A DNA stretch of 7,065 nucleotides, from assembly GCA_964496705.1 (NCBI GenBank), contig CAZCBJ010000205.1, forward strand, positions 1-7,065, read 5' to 3'. The notes under the pieces were generated by a model, which had not been told where the DNA came from, did no database searches, and saw nothing but the letters and a program-made list of their open reading frames with translations. Within the stretch, counting starts at the first letter, position 1; every line of letters starts with the position of its first letter. A program made the translations under genes and the position numbers. Below are positions 5,917-7,065 of the stretch, in pieces. This DNA comes from CAZCBJ01 sp964496705. GTDB taxonomy: Bacteria > Chloroflexota > Anaerolineae > Anaerolineales > Anaerolineaceae.

Positions 5917-7065
5917 ATGATGAAACTGACCTCGGTGACACTCAAAGGAACCTATTTCTTGCGCGGTGGCAAACGATTCCTGCCGGTCGGCGCTCACTGG
6001 GTTCCGGCAGTGGCTGCGTTGAACTGGGCGTATGAATGGGATGCAGAGAGCATCGAAGCCGATTTTGCCAAGATGCAAGATCTGGGTTATAACACGGTGC
6101 GCTTTGACCTGTTCTGGGCCTGGGTGGAGCCGCTACCCGGCGTATACAACCCCGAAGCGTTCAGCCAGTTGGATTTCCTGATCCATCTGGCGCACAAATA
6201 CCAGATTTACCTGCATCCCACCCTGTTCATCGGTGGAGAGGTGGGCGAAGCCTTCTGGGATGTGCCCTGGCGCCACGGCCGGCACCCGCACGCTGATCCA
6301 GACATGCTGCGCCTGCAGACCGATCATGCCGCCGAGTTCGCCCGCCGCTACCGCGGTGAAAGCGCCATCCTGAGCTGGGATCTGACCGACGAACCGCCCT
6401 ACTGGATCACCCACGGCACGACCACCGACGCCATGGCGATTAATTGGACGCGCTTGATTGCCGGAGCTATCCGCCGGTATGATCCAGAACACACCCTGTG
6501 CGTGGGGGTTTCCATGGAGGACGTCTCCAAAGGTCCTTTCAGACCGGACAATATTATCGAGGAAGTTGATTTCCTCTCCGCGCATCCATATTCGATTTAC
6601 GATCCCGGGCTTTTTCCCGACCCGATGGTTTCGGAGCGCGCCACCTACTGTGGCGCGTTCCAGACGCTTTTGTCCAGCGGAGCCGGGCGCCCGGTGATGA
6701 TCCATGAGCTAGGCTCTTCATCGGCGCAATACACGCCTGAAAACGTGGCGCGGTTCGACCGGGCGATGATGTACTCGTCTCTGGCGGCGGGCACCAATGG
6801 ATTCTTGCTGTGGTGTTACACGGATGCCGCGCCGAAAACCTTCCACCGCTCCCCCTACCTGCGCGCACCGCACGAGACTCAGTTCGGTATGACCACCTGG
6901 GACCGCCAGGACCGCCCGCAGGGAGTGGAATTCCGCAAGTTCAGCCGTATCGCTGCGCAACTTGATCTGGATGATGTGGAGCCAGCGCATGCCGAAGCCG
7001 CCATCATCGTGCCCAATGAATGGGCTAAACCGCATGGCGATTTTTCACGCCTGGGATTGTCCGGT
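5917..7065 (+). CDS. Clan GH-A glycoside hydrolase-like protein (GH5/GH42-type), 3' end outside window
   Basis: An open frame of 383 codons runs from ATG 5917 to the window edge with no stop, so the C-terminus is missing. It reads as a (beta/alpha)8 glycosidase: FLPVGAHWVPA (21-31) at the first strand; DFAKMQDLGYNTVRFDLFWAWVEPLPGVY (49-77), the typical GH5/GH42 helix-strand with F-W-W-E; a likely acid/base E159 in SWDLTDEPPYW; HPYSIYD (223-229); a likely nucleophile E264 in PVMIHELGSSS; and GTNGFLLWCYTD (292-303) at the last strand. A new segment starts near residue 345, possibly a second domain like those after GH42 barrels. No signal peptide is seen. It follows the GntR gene by 12 bp and is probably co-transcribed with it. 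One oddity: Asp (D158) stands where the clan normally has Asn before the acid/base Glu. The substrate is not predictable; beta-galactosidase or cellulase labels would be generic. Confidence 0.85.
   Translation, partial: MMKLTSVTLKGTYFLRGGKRFLPVGAHWVPAVAALNWAYEWDAESIEADFAKMQDLGYNTVRFDLFWAWVEPLPGVYNPEAFSQLDFLIHLAHKYQIYLHPTLFIGGEVGEAFWDVPWRHGRHPHADPDMLRLQTDHAAEFARRYRGESAILSWDLTDEPPYWITHGTTTDAMAINWTRLIAGAIRRYDPEHTLCVGVSMEDVSKGPFRPDNIIEEVDFLSAHPYSIYDPGLFPDPMVSERATYCGAFQTLLSSGAGRPVMIHELGSSSAQYTPENVARFDRAMMYSSLAAGTNGFLLWCYTDAAPKTFHRSPYLRAPHETQFGMTTWDRQDRPQGVEFRKFSRIAAQLDLDDVEPAHAEAAIIVPNEWAKPHGDFSRLGLSG

Noticed and set aside
6133..6705. A 190-codon minus-strand open frame opposite the plus-strand glycosidase, and others at 6554-6868 and 6718-7035
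   Set aside because: The plus strand has an uninterrupted frame with glycosidase motifs and a good ribosome site; these are GC-driven shadows.
1..7065. CRISPR array, insertion sequence, tRNA or rRNA gene, phage or defence system
   Set aside because: I found no spaced direct repeats, terminal inverted repeats, transposase motifs or structured RNA signatures; metabolic and regulatory genes fill the window.

Overview
This window looks like a carbohydrate-utilisation locus from a moderately GC-rich bacterium. The gene set (a cytosolic DUF5060/DUF4038-type glycosidase, a BtpA/SgcQ protein, an M29 metallopeptidase, an FGGY kinase, a GntR/HutC regulator and a clan GH-A glycosidase) and the protein style remind me of Chloroflexota (Anaerolineae-like) genomes. 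That assignment is inference from gene content only; no rRNA or other marker gene is present.

Layout: positions 29-4970 hold four genes on the minus strand that read as one operon. In transcription order they are a 505-residue putative glycoside hydrolase (4970-3453), a 269-residue BtpA/SgcQ-family TIM-barrel protein (3428-2619), a 361-residue M29-family metallo-aminopeptidase-like protein (2622-1537) and a 503-residue FGGY carbohydrate kinase (1540-29). The first gap is 24 bp with a good Shine-Dalgarno sequence. The next two junctions are 4-bp stop/start overlaps (GTGA, ATGA), and no terminator is visible between the genes. Positions 4971-5136 form a divergent regulatory region with a candidate promoter for each direction and a perfect 10-bp inverted repeat that fits a GntR/HutC operator. 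On the plus strand a GntR/UTRA regulator (5137-5904) is followed after 12 bp by a clan GH-A glycosidase-like gene (from 5917) that runs off the right edge without a stop.

Working model (inference): the regulator senses a sugar or sugar phosphate through its UTRA domain and controls both arms. The two glycosidases lack visible signal peptides, so they would release a monosaccharide in the cytoplasm from an imported glycoside. The FGGY kinase would phosphorylate it, and the BtpA/SgcQ barrel, whose C-terminal glycine-rich loops resemble phosphate-binding TIM barrels, could act on the phosphorylated product. The role of the M29 protein is the open question. A metallo-aminopeptidase-like protein beside a BtpA/SgcQ protein in a sugar operon recalls SgcX and SgcQ in the E. 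coli sgc cluster, and may mean the substrate is a sugar-amino acid or sugar-amide conjugate. No transporter is inside the window; one would be expected just outside it.
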